Assembly: GCF_005543295.1 (NCBI RefSeq) | Contig: NZ_SRSG01000025.1 | Span: 1-34,479, forward strand | From: Halalkalirubrum salinum | Lineage (GTDB): Archaea > Halobacteriota > Halobacteria > Halobacteriales > Haloferacaceae | Direction: 5' to 3' | DNA: 34,479 nucleotides | Shown here: piece by piece, positions 22,895 through 31,871 of the stretch | How positions within the stretch are numbered: position 1 is the stretch's first letter | How the letters are laid out: each line of letters starts with the position of its first letter | Notes under the pieces: model-generated | Databases searched by the model: none | What the model was told of the DNA's origin: nothing | Seen by the model: the letters and a program-made list of their open reading frames with translations, nothing else | Program-made: the position numbers and the translations under genes

Positions 22895-24223
22895 ATGGCA
22901 TCACGAGAGTCATGGGCGACACGAATTGGATTCATTATCGCGGCGGTGGGCAGCGCCGTCGGCCTCGGTAACATCTGGCGGTTCCCGTTCCTGACGGGCG
23001 AGGCAGGGGGTGCGGCGTTCCTCGTTGTCTATCTGGGATTGGTTGCAGTTGTCGGGTTGCCAGTGTTACTGGCTGAACTCGTCATTGGCCGGCGATCGAA
23101 GCGCAACCCGATCGGCGCGTTCGATGCGTTAGGCAAGCCGGCGTGGAAGTTTATTGGGGGTCTCGGGGCGCTTGCGGGGTTAATTATCCTCTCGTACTAC
23201 AGCGTCGTCGGCGGCTGGGTGATCCAGTACATCATCGGCAGCCTCACTGGCGGATACGTCGCTGACTCGGAGGCATTCTTCCTCGACGTTGCGATGGGAT
23301 GGGACACCGTTGCATTTGACTTCGTCTTCATGGCGATCGTCGCTGGCATCGTCGCACTCGGGATCCGAAACGGACTCGAACGCGCCGCGAAGGTGATGGT
23401 TCCGAGTGTTATTGTGCTTCTCGTCGTACTTGCTGCCTACGGCGCGACACTCGACGGTGCGTCTGCAGCGTATTCGTACTACCTCTCGCCGGACATGGAG
23501 TATCTCACGGGGAACTTTTTCTCAATTCTTCCAGACGCGGCCGGGCAGGCGTTCTTTACGCTTTCTCTCGGCATGGGCGTCATGATAACCTACGCGTCTT
23601 ACCTCGGTGAGGATCGCAGCCTTCTGAAAGACAGCGGGTACATCGTCGTGATCGACACCGCGATCGCATTCCTCGCCGGGTTGGTGGTCTTCCCGTTCCT
23701 GTTCACACAGGGTATCGAACCCGGCTCGGGTGGGGCCGGTGCGGTGTTCATCAGTCTCGCGGCCGCCTTTGCTGAACTGCCGGCGGGCAACCTTATCGGT
23801 GCCGTCTTCTTCATTATGCTCGGAATTGCCGCGCTAACGAGCGCGTTCAGTATCCTCGAAGTCGTCGTCTCGTTCGTCATCGACTCGACCGATATCGAGC
23901 GCACGCCTGCGACGATCGTGATCGCGGCGAGTATCTTCGTCATCGGCATCCCGACCGCGCTCGATCTCACGTACCTCGATCTGTACGACAAGTTCGCGAA
24001 CAACATCCTCCTTATTCTCGGCGGGATGTTGCTCTCGATTTTCGTTGGGCTGGTGTACGCCGACGGGGCAAAAGCCGAACTCTCGGAGGGATCGCCGCTT
24101 GGCGCGTCGATCGCGCCGATTTGGGTCCTCGTCAGTGCAGTTGTGGTCCCAGTTGTGCTCGCGATCACGCTGTACTTCGGTGTTGTGGAGTATATTGAGT
24201 TCCTGCGCGAGTCGTTCCTGTAG
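22895..24223 (+). CDS. Sodium-dependent transporter, SNF (NSS) family
   Basis: The 442-residue integral membrane protein has about eleven hydrophobic helices. The first holds the family signature AAVGSAVGLGNIWRFP, which contributes the Na+ and substrate sites in LeuT-type transporters; GGAAFLVVYL follows as helix 2. TM6 has the unwound-type segment AFFTLSLGMGVMITYASYL. Members import amino acids or related small solutes with Na+, a natural choice in a high-salt habitat. The substrate is not known. The gene stands alone, divergent from the carboxylase operon. Confidence 0.93.
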   Translation: MASRESWATRIGFIIAAVGSAVGLGNIWRFPFLTGEAGGAAFLVVYLGLVAVVGLPVLLAELVIGRRSKRNPIGAFDALGKPAWKFIGGLGALAGLIILSYYSVVGGWVIQYIIGSLTGGYVADSEAFFLDVAMGWDTVAFDFVFMAIVAGIVALGIRNGLERAAKVMVPSVIVLLVVLAAYGATLDGASAAYSYYLSPDMEYLTGNFFSILPDAAGQAFFTLSLGMGVMITYASYLGEDRSLLKDSGYIVVIDTAIAFLAGLVVFPFLFTQGIEPGSGGAGAVFISLAAAFAELPAGNLIGAVFFIMLGIAALTSAFSILEVVVSFVIDSTDIERTPATIVIAASIFVIGIPTALDLTYLDLYDKFANNILLILGGMLLSIFVGLVYADGAKAELSEGSPLGASIAPIWVLVSAVVVPVVLAITLYFGVVEYIEFLRESFL

Positions 24224-24281
24224 CGTCGTCGATCGAGTATACTGCGGGCGATCGTTTTGCGGTCGATTATCGTGCAGGCGA

Positions 24282-24293
24282 TCGGTATTTTTT
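24282..24293 (+). terminator. T-tract after the transporter gene
   Basis: A run of six T (24288-24293) follows a CGATCGG segment about 65 nt past the transporter stop. Haloarchaeal termination often uses T-tracts without a strong hairpin. It lies between convergent genes, so it serves the plus strand only. Confidence 0.35.
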
Positions 24294-24325
24294 GACTGCT
24301 ATAACTGCTGTGACGCGTCTGACTG

Positions 24326-25288
24326 TTACGGCGTGATCACCAACTTGCCGAGGACGCTATCCTCGAGCACCGCTCGCTGAGCCTCGGCCGCTTCGTCGAG
24401 GTCGTAGGTACGGGCAACCTCGATCGACAGGTCGCCGTCGCCCATCAGTGACGCCAACCCCGAGAGCGGCACGCGGAAATCCGGCGTGTTGAACATGCTC
24501 ATCATCGTCAACTGGAGGTCTTTCGATCGGGCGGCAGCCGACTGTGGGAACCCGACTTCTGCGCCCTTTTCACCGATTCCGACCACCCGACAGCCGGTAG
24601 CGGCGACTGTTGCGTCGAAGCCGAGGTATTCGTGCATCCGGTGATCGAGAATTACGTCGACGCCGCCGTCGCTTGCCTCAACGATCGCGTCATCGAGATC
24701 CGCACGCCTGTAGTCGAATACGTCATCGGCGCCTAGATCAGTAAGTCGATCGTGGTACTCAGGGCGGCCTGTGGTGATGACGTGTGCACCCGCTGCCGCA
24801 GCCAGTTGGACCGCCGCGTGGCCGACCCCGCCGGAGCCGCCGTGGATCAAACACGTCTCTGCGACCTGCAGAGTGGCGTGGTCGATCAGTGCCCGCCAGG
24901 CAGTCACCGCCGCGACACCAGCCCCTCCCGCAGCGACCGGATCGACACCAGCTGGGAGTTTGGCGAGCCGATCGACCGGGACCGCGGCGTACTCTGCGTA
25001 CCCGCCGTAGTGGTCTTTCCCGATTCCAGTCCCGTAGACGAGGTCGCCCACCTCGTAGTCCTCGACGTACTCGCTTACTTCCACGACTTCCCCGGCGACG
25101 TCGATGCCGGGAATCATCGGCAGTGTGAACGGCTCGTATGAGCCCTCCCTGAAATACGTATCAACTGGGTTGACACCCGCGCCGTGGACTGCAACGATGA
25201 CATCATGGCCGGTCGCGCTGGGGCGATCGATCTCGTCAACGGTCAATACATCCGGTCCGCCGTGTTCGTGAAATCTGACTGCGCGCAT
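24326..25288 (-). CDS. Zinc-independent MDR oxidoreductase (quinone oxidoreductase-like)
   Basis: The 320-residue protein is of the medium-chain dehydrogenase/reductase superfamily: a GroES-like N-terminal domain (MRAVRFHEHGGPDVL, GAGVNPVDTYFREG, PGIDVAGEV) and a Rossmann domain with IHGGSGGVGHAAVQLA for NADPH. It lacks the cysteine-rich zinc sites of alcohol dehydrogenases, as in QOR-type NADPH:quinone reductases. The substrate is not determined. The start at 25288 (MRAVRFHEHG) matches the usual family N-terminus; the frame remains open nine codons upstream. It converges on the transporter and diverges from sucC. Confidence 0.9.
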   Translation of the reverse strand: MRAVRFHEHGGPDVLTVDEIDRPSATGHDVIVAVHGAGVNPVDTYFREGSYEPFTLPMIPGIDVAGEVVEVSEYVEDYEVGDLVYGTGIGKDHYGGYAEYAAVPVDRLAKLPAGVDPVAAGGAGVAAVTAWRALIDHATLQVAETCLIHGGSGGVGHAAVQLAAAAGAHVITTGRPEYHDRLTDLGADDVFDYRRADLDDAIVEASDGGVDVILDHRMHEYLGFDATVAATGCRVVGIGEKGAEVGFPQSAAARSKDLQLTMMSMFNTPDFRVPLSGLASLMGDGDLSIEVARTYDLDEAAEAQRAVLEDSVLGKLVITP

Positions 25289-25437
25289 ACGCGCTGCTAC
25301 GCAGGCGGAGTACATAAACGTCGATCGGATTCGTGGCGAGATGTGTCGGTCTCGATGTCGATTGACTGATCAGCCGACCGATTCCACGCTGTTGCACTGC
25401 GATATGTTACCATCTCTTTGCACGGCGAATCGTTGGG

Positions 25438-25444
25438 ATTTAAG
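25438..25444 (+). promoter_or_regulatory. TATA box of sucCD
   Basis: ATTTAAG is centred about 30 nt before the sucC ATG. No Shine-Dalgarno-like sequence is needed if the transcript is leaderless. The rest of 25289-25437 holds no gene. Confidence 0.5.
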
Positions 25445-25470
25445 CCCGTAACTGCCCCGTTTGTAGGTAG

Positions 25471-26616
25471 ATGAAGCTACACGAATATCAGGCGAAAGGC
25501 ATCTTCGCCGAGGCTGGGATCCCGATTCCCGACTCGAAGCTGGCTGGAAGCGTCGACGAGGTCGTCGAAGCTGTCGAGTCGATCGGCTTTCCGGCGGCGA
25601 TCAAAGCGCAGGTCCACGTCGGCGGCCGGGGCAAAGCCGGCGGGATCGCGATCGTCTCAGACGTCGAGGAGGCTCGCGCGGAGGCCGATCGGATCCTCGG
25701 AATGGACCTGAAAGGCTACACCGTCAATCAAGTACTCGTCGAACAGGGCGTCGACTTCGTCGATGAGTACTATGTTGGCGTCACGATGGACCGCGGAGAA
25801 GGCAAACCCGTCGCCATGGTCTCGACGAAAGGCGGCGTAAACATCGAAGAAGTTGCTGCGGAGGATCCGGACGCGATCGCCCAGGAACACATCGATCCCG
25901 CGTTTGGTCTCCATCCGTACCAGGCGCGGAAGGCAGTCTACGACGCTGGCGTTCCAGCCGAATACGCCCGAGAGGTGTCGTCGATTCTCTCAACGCTGTA
26001 CGAACTGTACGTCGACAACGACGCCGCAGATATCGAGATCAATCCGGTGATGATCACCGCGGACGACGACGTGATCGCCGCTGACGCGGTCATGAACATC
26101 GACGAGGACGCGCTGTTTCGACACCCCAATCTCGCCGAGATGGAGGAGGACTCCTATCAGAGCGATCTCGAACGAAAAGCCGGCGAGTACGGCTTCGACT
26201 ACGTCCGACTTTCGGGCAACGTCGGGATTATCGGCAACGGGGCAGGACTCGTAATGACGACACTCGATCTCGTCGACTACTACGGTGGAAAACCCGCGAA
26301 CTTCCTCGATATCGGCGGCGGTGCGAAGGCCGAACGCGTGACGAATGCGCTTGATATGGTCTTTTCGGACGAGAACGTTGACGCGGTCGTGTTCAACATC
26401 TTCGGCGGGATCACCCGTGGCGACGAGGTCGCGAAAGGTATCAACGAGGCGCTCGAGAGCTTCGATGAGATCCCAAAGAAGGTCGTCGTCCGCCTCGCGG
26501 GCACGAACGCGAAAGAGGGCATGGAGATTCTGAACACCGATCTCGTCGAGGTCGAAGCGACGCTTGAAGAAGCCGTCCAGCGTGCAGTCAAAAACGCGAA
26601 GGAGGTCAGCCAATGA
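25471..26616 (+). CDS. sucC: Succinyl-CoA synthetase (succinate-CoA ligase) beta subunit
   Basis: Forms, with SucD, the TCA-cycle enzyme that interconverts succinyl-CoA and succinate with gain of ATP or GTP. The 381-residue subunit begins [20 protein letters not shown] and carries the ATP-grasp parts [25 protein letters not shown] and, in the C-terminal CoA-ligase half, [18 protein letters not shown] and [16 protein letters not shown]. Length and motifs are normal. The sucD start lies inside its stop (ATGA), so translation is coupled. The nucleotide preference is not clear from the sequence. Confidence 0.97.
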   Translation: MKLHEYQAKGIFAEAGIPIPDSKLAGSVDEVVEAVESIGFPAAIKAQVHVGGRGKAGGIAIVSDVEEARAEADRILGMDLKGYTVNQVLVEQGVDFVDEYYVGVTMDRGEGKPVAMVSTKGGVNIEEVAAEDPDAIAQEHIDPAFGLHPYQARKAVYDAGVPAEYAREVSSILSTLYELYVDNDAADIEINPVMITADDDVIAADAVMNIDEDALFRHPNLAEMEEDSYQSDLERKAGEYGFDYVRLSGNVGIIGNGAGLVMTTLDLVDYYGGKPANFLDIGGGAKAERVTNALDMVFSDENVDAVVFNIFGGITRGDEVAKGINEALESFDEIPKKVVVRLAGTNAKEGMEILNTDLVEVEATLEEAVQRAVKNAKEVSQ

Positions 26617-27482
26617 GCATCTTTGTCGATGACGATACCAGAGTGGTTGTACAGGGAATCACCGGCGGTGAGGGCAAGTTCCACACCCAACAGATGCTCG
26701 AGTACGGCACGAACGTCGTTGCGGGTGCAGTGCCGGGCAAGGGCGGCCAGAACGTCGATGGCGTTCCAGTCTACGACACCGTCGACGAGGCCGTTGAGGC
26801 CGAAGACGCAACCGCGTCTGTCGTCTTCGTGCCGCCGGCGTTCGCCGGGGACGCGATCTTCGAGGCGCTCGACACCGATCTGGACCTCGTCGTCGCGATC
26901 ACCGAAGGCATCCCGACCCAGGACATGGCGAAGGTCAACAAACGCCTCTCTGAGGTCGACACCCGGTTGCTTGGGCCGAACTGTCCCGGAATTATCACGC
27001 CTGGGGAGGCAAAACTCGGGATTCTCCCAGGCAATATCTTCGAATCGGGGAACGTTGGGCTCGTCTCGCGATCGGGCACGCTGACCTACCAGGTCGTCTC
27101 AAACCTTACTGATCGCGGGATCGGACAGACGACCGCGATCGGGATTGGCGGCGATCCGATCATCGGGACCTCGTTCATCGACGCGCTGGAGGCGTTCGAA
27201 GCGGATACCGAGACGGACGCGGTCGTGATGTGTGGTGAGATCGGCGGCGAGGACGAAGAGCAGGCGGCGAAGTTCATCGCCGAATACATGGACACGCCCG
27301 TGGCCGGCTTCATCGCCGGGCGAACAGCGCCGCCGGGCAAGCGGATGGGCCACGCCGGCGCGATCGTGTCGGGCTCTGGGACCGGCACCGCCGACTCGAA
27401 GATTGACGCGCTCAACGATGCTGGTGTCCCGGTTGGGGACACCCCCGAAGAGGTTGCTGACGCGATCGAAGACTTCCTGTAG
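26613..27482 (+). CDS. sucD: Succinyl-CoA synthetase (succinate-CoA ligase) alpha subunit
   Basis: The 289-residue alpha subunit binds CoA in an N-terminal Rossmann domain ([18 protein letters not shown]) and carries the phosphorylated histidine, His247 in [10 protein letters not shown]. The [15 protein letters not shown] block is intact. It overlaps sucC by 4 nt. Its stop is only 5 nt from the stop of the convergent SRPBCC gene, so the two transcripts must overlap or end sharply here. Confidence 0.97.
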   Translation: MSIFVDDDTRVVVQGITGGEGKFHTQQMLEYGTNVVAGAVPGKGGQNVDGVPVYDTVDEAVEAEDATASVVFVPPAFAGDAIFEALDTDLDLVVAITEGIPTQDMAKVNKRLSEVDTRLLGPNCPGIITPGEAKLGILPGNIFESGNVGLVSRSGTLTYQVVSNLTDRGIGQTTAIGIGGDPIIGTSFIDALEAFEADTETDAVVMCGEIGGEDEEQAAKFIAEYMDTPVAGFIAGRTAPPGKRMGHAGAIVSGSGTGTADSKIDALNDAGVPVGDTPEEVADAIEDFL

Positions 27483-27487
27483 CGACC

Positions 27488-27991
27488 TCAGCGATTCTCT
27501 TCGTCGGCTTCGACCTGCTGTCTGAGATTCGATAGCGTTGCCTCTAGCTGTCGGCGATTGTACGGCGTTGCTGCTTGATCGACGATGTCGGAGACGACGG
27601 GTAGCGACAGGACCGTCGGGAGATCGTACTCGGCGCTGTAGGTGACGGTTGTCCGATCGGCATCCTTGCCGTTGGCTGTCGCCTCATCGTCTACAGTTGT
27701 CTGGCCAGCCGGTTCGAACATCCACTCGATCGTTCCCGAAAGATCGCCGGTCATCTCGAAGACGATACGCTCGTTGGGTTCGAACTCGATAGCCCGCACC
27801 TCGCCGGTGAGTTCAACCGGTCCCATCGAGTAGACGTAGGAGGCGCGCTTGCCACCGTTGTCGAGGACTTCGAGCGCCTCCACATGTGAGAGTGCCGGGG
27901 TGATACGGGCTTGGTTTTCCGGGCGATTCATGAATAAAAAGACGCGCTCGATCGGGGCATCGATCGTCACGCGGCCGGTAAGCGGGCGCAT
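27488..27991 (-). CDS. SRPBCC (START/Bet v1-like) family protein
   Basis: The 167-residue protein has the helix-grip pattern: first strand GRVTIDAPIERVFLFMNRPEN, then an alternating strand series (KRASYVYSMGPVELTGEVRAIEF, ERIVFEMTGDLSGTIEWMFEP) and a long C-terminal helix (ATPYNRRQLEATLSNLRQQV). It is like polyketide cyclase/CoxG-type small lipid- or hydrophobe-binding proteins. No catalytic residues can be named and no pathway is suggested by the neighbours. It is convergent with sucD. Confidence 0.82.
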   Translation of the reverse strand: MRPLTGRVTIDAPIERVFLFMNRPENQARITPALSHVEALEVLDNGGKRASYVYSMGPVELTGEVRAIEFEPNERIVFEMTGDLSGTIEWMFEPAGQTTVDDEATANGKDADRTTVTYSAEYDLPTVLSLPVVSDIVDQAATPYNRRQLEATLSNLRQQVEADEENR

Positions 27992-28094
27992 AGGCAGCAG
28001 TACAACGCTCTGCTACTTTTGTTATGCGGGTCTTTTTACTGAGTGGGATTGTATCGGCATTCGAACTGTTGTCCCTCAGCTCACTGGCCAACGG

Positions 28095-28385
28095 TCACAG
28101 GTACTGATCGCGACAGCGCTGACACATCTTCCGATTAGTGGGTTTTCCACAGTATACACACGCGTGGTTGGCATCCTCACCAGTCGCTGGGTCGCGGTTG
28201 GAAAACAACACGGAAAAATCGAACTGGGGTGGTCGGGCACCGCCTGGTGTATCCCCGTAGATCTGTTCGATTAGCCGCTCGTCACGCATGTACTGCAGCC
28301 CGTGCCAGAGCCCGAGGAACAGAAGCGTTGGCGCGATGATGAGGATCACAGCCACGATGAGCCGGAACGCGACCTCCTGAACCAT
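28095..28385 (-). CDS. Small membrane-anchored zinc-ribbon protein
   Basis: The 96-residue protein has a hydrophobic helix at about 7-30 (LIVAVILIIAPTLLFLGLW), a polar middle, and a C-terminal zinc ribbon with CVYC (Cys76, Cys79) and CQRC (Cys88, Cys91). Similar short haloarchaeal proteins combine one TM helix with a CxxC-CxxC knuckle; their role is unknown. It lies alone between the SRPBCC gene and the threonine-synthase-like gene, with about 100 nt on each side, and no promoter element stands out. Confidence 0.75.
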   Translation of the reverse strand: MVQEVAFRLIVAVILIIAPTLLFLGLWHGLQYMRDERLIEQIYGDTPGGARPPQFDFSVLFSNRDPATGEDANHACVYCGKPTNRKMCQRCRDQYL

Positions 28386-28487
28386 TGGGGCCGGTATGGG
28401 CTTCGCATGTTAGTATGTGTCGGACACACAAACACGGTTCTCACTCGGTCGATCGCCGGAGTTCCCAGTGAGGTGGTTGAACATCGA

Positions 28488-29705
28488 TCACGATCGCTCG
28501 TGATCGTCAAATACCGACGCAATATCGTCGATCGAGACGTCTGTCGGGGCGGTCGAACCCCCCGAACCGGCTGTCAGCTCTTTGAACCCCGATCCAGTTC
28601 CGACGAGCACGACATGCTCGTCAGTCCCGAGTTCGCCAGTTTCGGTTAGCCGATCGACCGCAGCAAGTGTCGTCGCACACGACGATTCGACGCTTATACC
28701 GAACTCACGGGCCAGTCGAGTTTTTGCGTCTCGAATCTCCTCATCGTTGACCGCGAGGACGGCCCCCTCGGTTTTGCGCGCGGCGGTGAGTGCGCGTGTC
28801 CCACTCGGCGGATCGGCGTTCGCGATCGAGTACGCGATCGTCTCCCCGACCTCATCGGGCGAGAACGCCGTGACAGTGGGCTCGCTGCGATCGTACGCGC
28901 GAGCGATCGGCGCACACGCGGCCGCCTGGACGAGGTACAACCGCGGAATCCTCTCGATGAGCCCTGCGTCACGAAGCTCACAGAGGCCTTTCCACGTCGC
29001 ACTGGCGTGGCCGCCGGAGCTGACCGGTAACACGATCGCGTCTGACGCGGACGGCAACCCGGGGCGGGTCGCGAACTCGCTCGCGATTTCCATGCCCGTT
29101 GTTTTCTGTCCAGCGGTCCGAAGCGGTGAGTCAGAGTTGACGAATGTCACGTTGTGATCAGATTCAAGTTCGAGTGATCGCTCGTATAACTCTCCGTAGG
29201 GCCCTTCAACGCGGACGATCGTTGCGCCGAACTGGCCGATCTGCTCGATCCGCTCGGTCGGGATATCGCTTGGGACGAACACGTAACAGTCGAGTGGTGT
29301 CCCGGCCGCACACGCCGCAGTGCTCATCGCCATATTACCGTGGGAGACGGTTGCGATCGCCCCGGTTCCCCGGTCTGCAACAGCGGTCACTCCGACAGCG
29401 CTGCCGCGATCTTTGAAACTCCCAGTCGGGTGCAGCCCTTCATTTTTGAGATACATCGTCAATCCTCCGGAGGCTGCCCCGAGTCGATGCAGTGGCGTCC
29501 CACCGACGTCCGCGGCGATCCCCCGTACGGGCCGATCGACGGGTAACCACGGCGCGTATGCCCACATCGATCGAGAGACGCCGTCAAGAGACAGACTGCT
29601 CTCAATAGGGCTGGTGCTGTACCAGAGTGGTTCTCCACAATCACAGCGCTGACGGACTGCTGGATACTGATTTCCGCACCGATAACACACGAGCGCCTCT
29701 GCCAT
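28488..29705 (-). CDS. Threonine synthase-like PLP enzyme
   Basis: The 405-residue fold-type II PLP enzyme has an N-terminal zinc knuckle (Cys7, Cys10, Cys21, Cys23), as found in archaeal threonine synthases. It has PTGSFKDRG with the PLP-binding Lys98, the SHGNMAMSTAACAAG phosphate-side region, the VSSGGHASATWKG glycine loop, and a C-terminal GTGSGFKEL. Threonine synthase converts O-phosphohomoserine to threonine. Haloarchaea usually have several paralogs, so this one might be a diverged synthase, a threonine dehydratase-like enzyme or a cysteate/cystathionine-type relative. SGNxA-type residues are replaced by SHGNMA, which supports the threonine synthase family. Confidence 0.85.
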   Translation of the reverse strand: MAEALVCYRCGNQYPAVRQRCDCGEPLWYSTSPIESSLSLDGVSRSMWAYAPWLPVDRPVRGIAADVGGTPLHRLGAASGGLTMYLKNEGLHPTGSFKDRGSAVGVTAVADRGTGAIATVSHGNMAMSTAACAAGTPLDCYVFVPSDIPTERIEQIGQFGATIVRVEGPYGELYERSLELESDHNVTFVNSDSPLRTAGQKTTGMEIASEFATRPGLPSASDAIVLPVSSGGHASATWKGLCELRDAGLIERIPRLYLVQAAACAPIARAYDRSEPTVTAFSPDEVGETIAYSIANADPPSGTRALTAARKTEGAVLAVNDEEIRDAKTRLAREFGISVESSCATTLAAVDRLTETGELGTDEHVVLVGTGSGFKELTAGSGGSTAPTDVSIDDIASVFDDHERS

Positions 29706-29949
29706 AGGATTGTTCGGATGCGATCGGAAAAATCGGTTTCGGTGCTCCGAGAGCCGAAAACACCGGTGCGATCGCCTTGTAGAAACGCTTAGTGATACAT
29801 CGTAGCAGTTGTGCTGAATACACAGTGCGTATCTTGTACGCGATTGATGTCAGCTGTTGGACCGTAGCGGAGACCGTGTAAGACCACAGCTACCGCTATC
29901 TGATGCGGAGTCAATAATACACTGTGCTGAGCCAGCGATGTATCATCGC
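29706..29949. other. Intergenic, no gene; T-rich promoter region and a repeat copy
   Basis: The first 30-40 bases hold an AT-rich GATTTTTCC (minus strand, about -28) that may be the promoter of the threonine-synthase-like gene. The rest carries repeat copy C (29812-29832) and 6-bp arms TAGCGG...CCGCTA around 29875-29910. I see no coding sequence. Confidence 0.4.
29812..29832 (+). repeat. Short interspersed repeat, copy C
   Basis: TGCTGAATACACAGTGCGTAT matches copy B at 30344-30364 at 20 of 21 positions. Similarity stops sharply on both sides. Confidence 0.6.
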
Positions 29950-30204
29950 TCAGTCGACCCTCATCAAGACAATTCGTTTTAAATATATAACAAGCACGAA
30001 GATGACTGTCGCTGCTAGCACTGCCACAAGAAGGCCACCCTGGTGATTTTCAACAAGTGCGGTTTCGATGGGGGTCCCGACAAGAATGAAGCTGGTGATC
30101 CAGATGATTACATAGGCTCCGAACTTGAGCAGTCTGAGCCAATCACGGATCCTTTGATAAGCAACACCTTTGAATGCGGCTGTGAGCTCCTTCGGGGACC
30201 ACAT
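29950..30204 (-). CDS. Small two-helix membrane protein, unknown family
   Basis: The 84-residue protein has a basic amphipathic N-terminus (MWSPKELTAAFKGVAYQRIRDW) and two hydrophobic helices (about 27-44 and 57-76), then a short positive tail. I recognise no family. The frame has a good AT-rich promoter at the right distance, so it is likely expressed. It sits between two copies of the interspersed repeat, in the region poor in CGATCG, so it may be foreign. A holin- or toxin-like membrane role is conceivable but not shown. Confidence 0.6.
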   Translation of the reverse strand: MWSPKELTAAFKGVAYQRIRDWLRLLKFGAYVIIWITSFILVGTPIETALVENHQGGLLVAVLAATVIFVLVIYLKRIVLMRVD

Positions 30205-30225
30205 ATTAGTCGATTAAACATGTCG

Positions 30226-30235
30226 TTATATTATT
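30226..30235 (-). promoter_or_regulatory. TATA box of the small membrane protein gene
   Basis: The minus strand reads AATAATATAA, centred about 26 nt before the ATG at 30204. Confidence 0.55.
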
Positions 30236-30239
30236 ATTT

Positions 30240-30351
30240 GGCTCTGTTGAATCCCTTAGTAGGTGACACAAACTGAGCGCTGCATACAACCTCTGTATCT
30301 CGAACCTCACTACTGACAGAAACTGAGGATATCTTGTGGGCTTTGCTGAAT
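30240..30351 (+). mobile_element. Two direct IS-end-like sequences (degraded element)
   Basis: GGCTCTGTTGAAT (30240-30252) and GGCTTTGCTGAAT (30339-30351) match at 11 of 13 positions in the same orientation, 99 nt apart. The form GGCTYTGYTGAAT resembles ends of haloarchaeal insertion sequences as I remember them. No transposase lies between. The likely meaning is a scar of one or two insertions. Confidence 0.35.
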
Positions 30352-30371
30352 ACACAGCGCGTATTGACCAT
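30344..30371 (+). repeat. Short interspersed repeat, copy B
   Basis: TGCTGAATACACAGCGCGTAT plus the following TGACCAT. It begins inside the second IS-end-like sequence, which links the interspersed repeat to insertion-sequence ends. Confidence 0.6.
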
Positions 30372-30444
30372 TAAGAAGATTGCCAAGACCTCTAGGGAGT
30401 GACCCGGGTGAAGCCATCAGTTCCGTAGTGCCATCGACGGAACC

Positions 30445-30452
30445 GCTATACG
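30445..30452 (+). promoter_or_regulatory. TATA box of the HTH_10 regulator gene
   Basis: CTATACGC is centred about 27 nt before the ATG at 30475. This supports that start over an in-frame ATG at 30454, which would sit only a few bases from the box. Confidence 0.55.
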
Positions 30453-30474
30453 CATGCCTTGGCTTAGGACGTCT

Positions 30475-31824
30475 ATGTCATCATCAGGTTCTTCGGGAGA
30501 TGTCTATGCCGAAACGCTGGCCGTCTTCGACCGCCGCGACGACCCCTCTGAGCCACTCACGACCCCAGAGGTGGCAAACTCGCTTGACGCGGCTCGACGT
30601 ACCGTCTACAAACGTCTAGAGAAGTTGGCGAGCAGTGATGAATTGAAAACGAAGAAGGTAGGGGCCAACGCCCGGGTCTGGTGGCGATCACATCCAGATG
30701 AGGGGTCGTCGGTAAACGCGACCAATGCCCACGCGATGCTAACGCTGAGCAATGCCGAGCGTACGATCATCGAGAAAATCCTTGAAGCCAGTCCGATTAG
30801 TATCGTGGTGGTCGAGCCGTCCGGACAGATCTCCTTCGCAAACGAACGGGCTGAAGAAACGCTTGAACTGGAGCGTGACGAGATTACCTCTCGAACCTAC
30901 CGCCAGCCGGAGTGGAAGATCTATCACGACGACGGCACGCCTGTCAGCAAGGACGAGCACCCCGTGACCCGCGTTCTAGAGACAAAAAAACCCGATTACG
31001 GCTTCGAACACTGGATCGACCTCCCGAGCGGAACCGAACGCTGGCTATCGAGCAATTCGGCACCCGTGTTAAATGAAGATGGAGCAGTTGAATATATTGT
31101 CGTGGGATTCGAGGACACAACCCGGTTGAAAGAGCGCGAGGACAAACTGACGAGCGACAAACGCCGGGTGCTCGAACTCTCTTCCACGCAGTTATTCAGC
31201 CCGCTACTCGACGTAGCTGACGGTGACATGCGCATCGACGTTGACGAAGTCGTTCGACTCCAAGACGGGTCGGCCCTCGAGTACATCACCGGGAGGGGCA
31301 TTTCGGCAAAGGGGTTGAGCGACGTGTTCCGCCAGGCGTACGGTGTTGAAGACACCCGACTGCTTCAGTCGAGCGCCGATGAGTGCCAGGTTGAGGTCCA
31401 CGTCGAAGCGCCGACCGTGTCGCTCGTCTTTGCAGAGTTAGGAGGACAGGTGAAATCCCTGTTCCAGACTAACGGTGCTGCAGGCCCTCTCCTCACGGCT
31501 GAAGTGCCAGGAGATGTGGAATCGAGGACAGCCGTACAGGCCGCCCGAAAAGTGTATCCAGATATCCGATTAGAGTCACAGGAACTCAAGTACTCGCCGC
31601 GGTTCCTCTACGACATCGTCGAAGACGTGCTCACCGAACGGCAGTTTACCTCATTGCAGACGGCATATTATAGCGGGTATTTCGAGACGCCCCGCAAGAG
31701 CATCGGTGATGAACTTGCCGAGCGGCTGGGGATCACCCGTCAAACCTTCAATCAACACCTTCGATCGGCCGAGAACACCGTCTTAGAGCAGTTGTTCGAA
31801 GAGTCGGGGAAGGCCGTACGCTGA
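30475..31824 (+). CDS. Bacterio-opsin-activator-like regulator (winged helix, PAS, BAT, HTH_10)
   Basis: The 449-residue transcription regulator has an N-terminal winged helix (about 10-70, TTPEVANSLDAARRTVYKRLEK), a PAS domain (about 95-215, ILEASPISIVVVEPSGQISF), a BAT/GAF-like domain (about 230-375) and a C-terminal HTH_10 (about 390-445, LTERQFTSLQTAYYSGYFE with ITRQTFNQHL). The combination is typical of haloarchaeal Bat relatives, which sense light, redox or small molecules. The extra N-terminal winged helix means two DNA-binding units in one chain. No conserved haem or flavin ligand is obvious. It is followed 47 nt downstream by a HalOD1 protein that may act with it. Confidence 0.9.
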   Translation: MSSSGSSGDVYAETLAVFDRRDDPSEPLTTPEVANSLDAARRTVYKRLEKLASSDELKTKKVGANARVWWRSHPDEGSSVNATNAHAMLTLSNAERTIIEKILEASPISIVVVEPSGQISFANERAEETLELERDEITSRTYRQPEWKIYHDDGTPVSKDEHPVTRVLETKKPDYGFEHWIDLPSGTERWLSSNSAPVLNEDGAVEYIVVGFEDTTRLKEREDKLTSDKRRVLELSSTQLFSPLLDVADGDMRIDVDEVVRLQDGSALEYITGRGISAKGLSDVFRQAYGVEDTRLLQSSADECQVEVHVEAPTVSLVFAELGGQVKSLFQTNGAAGPLLTAEVPGDVESRTAVQAARKVYPDIRLESQELKYSPRFLYDIVEDVLTERQFTSLQTAYYSGYFETPRKSIGDELAERLGITRQTFNQHLRSAENTVLEQLFEESGKAVR

Positions 31825-31871
31825 CCAGTCAGCATACCTCCTTAGGTCGTCGGTGCTCCTTCCCTGGAGTA

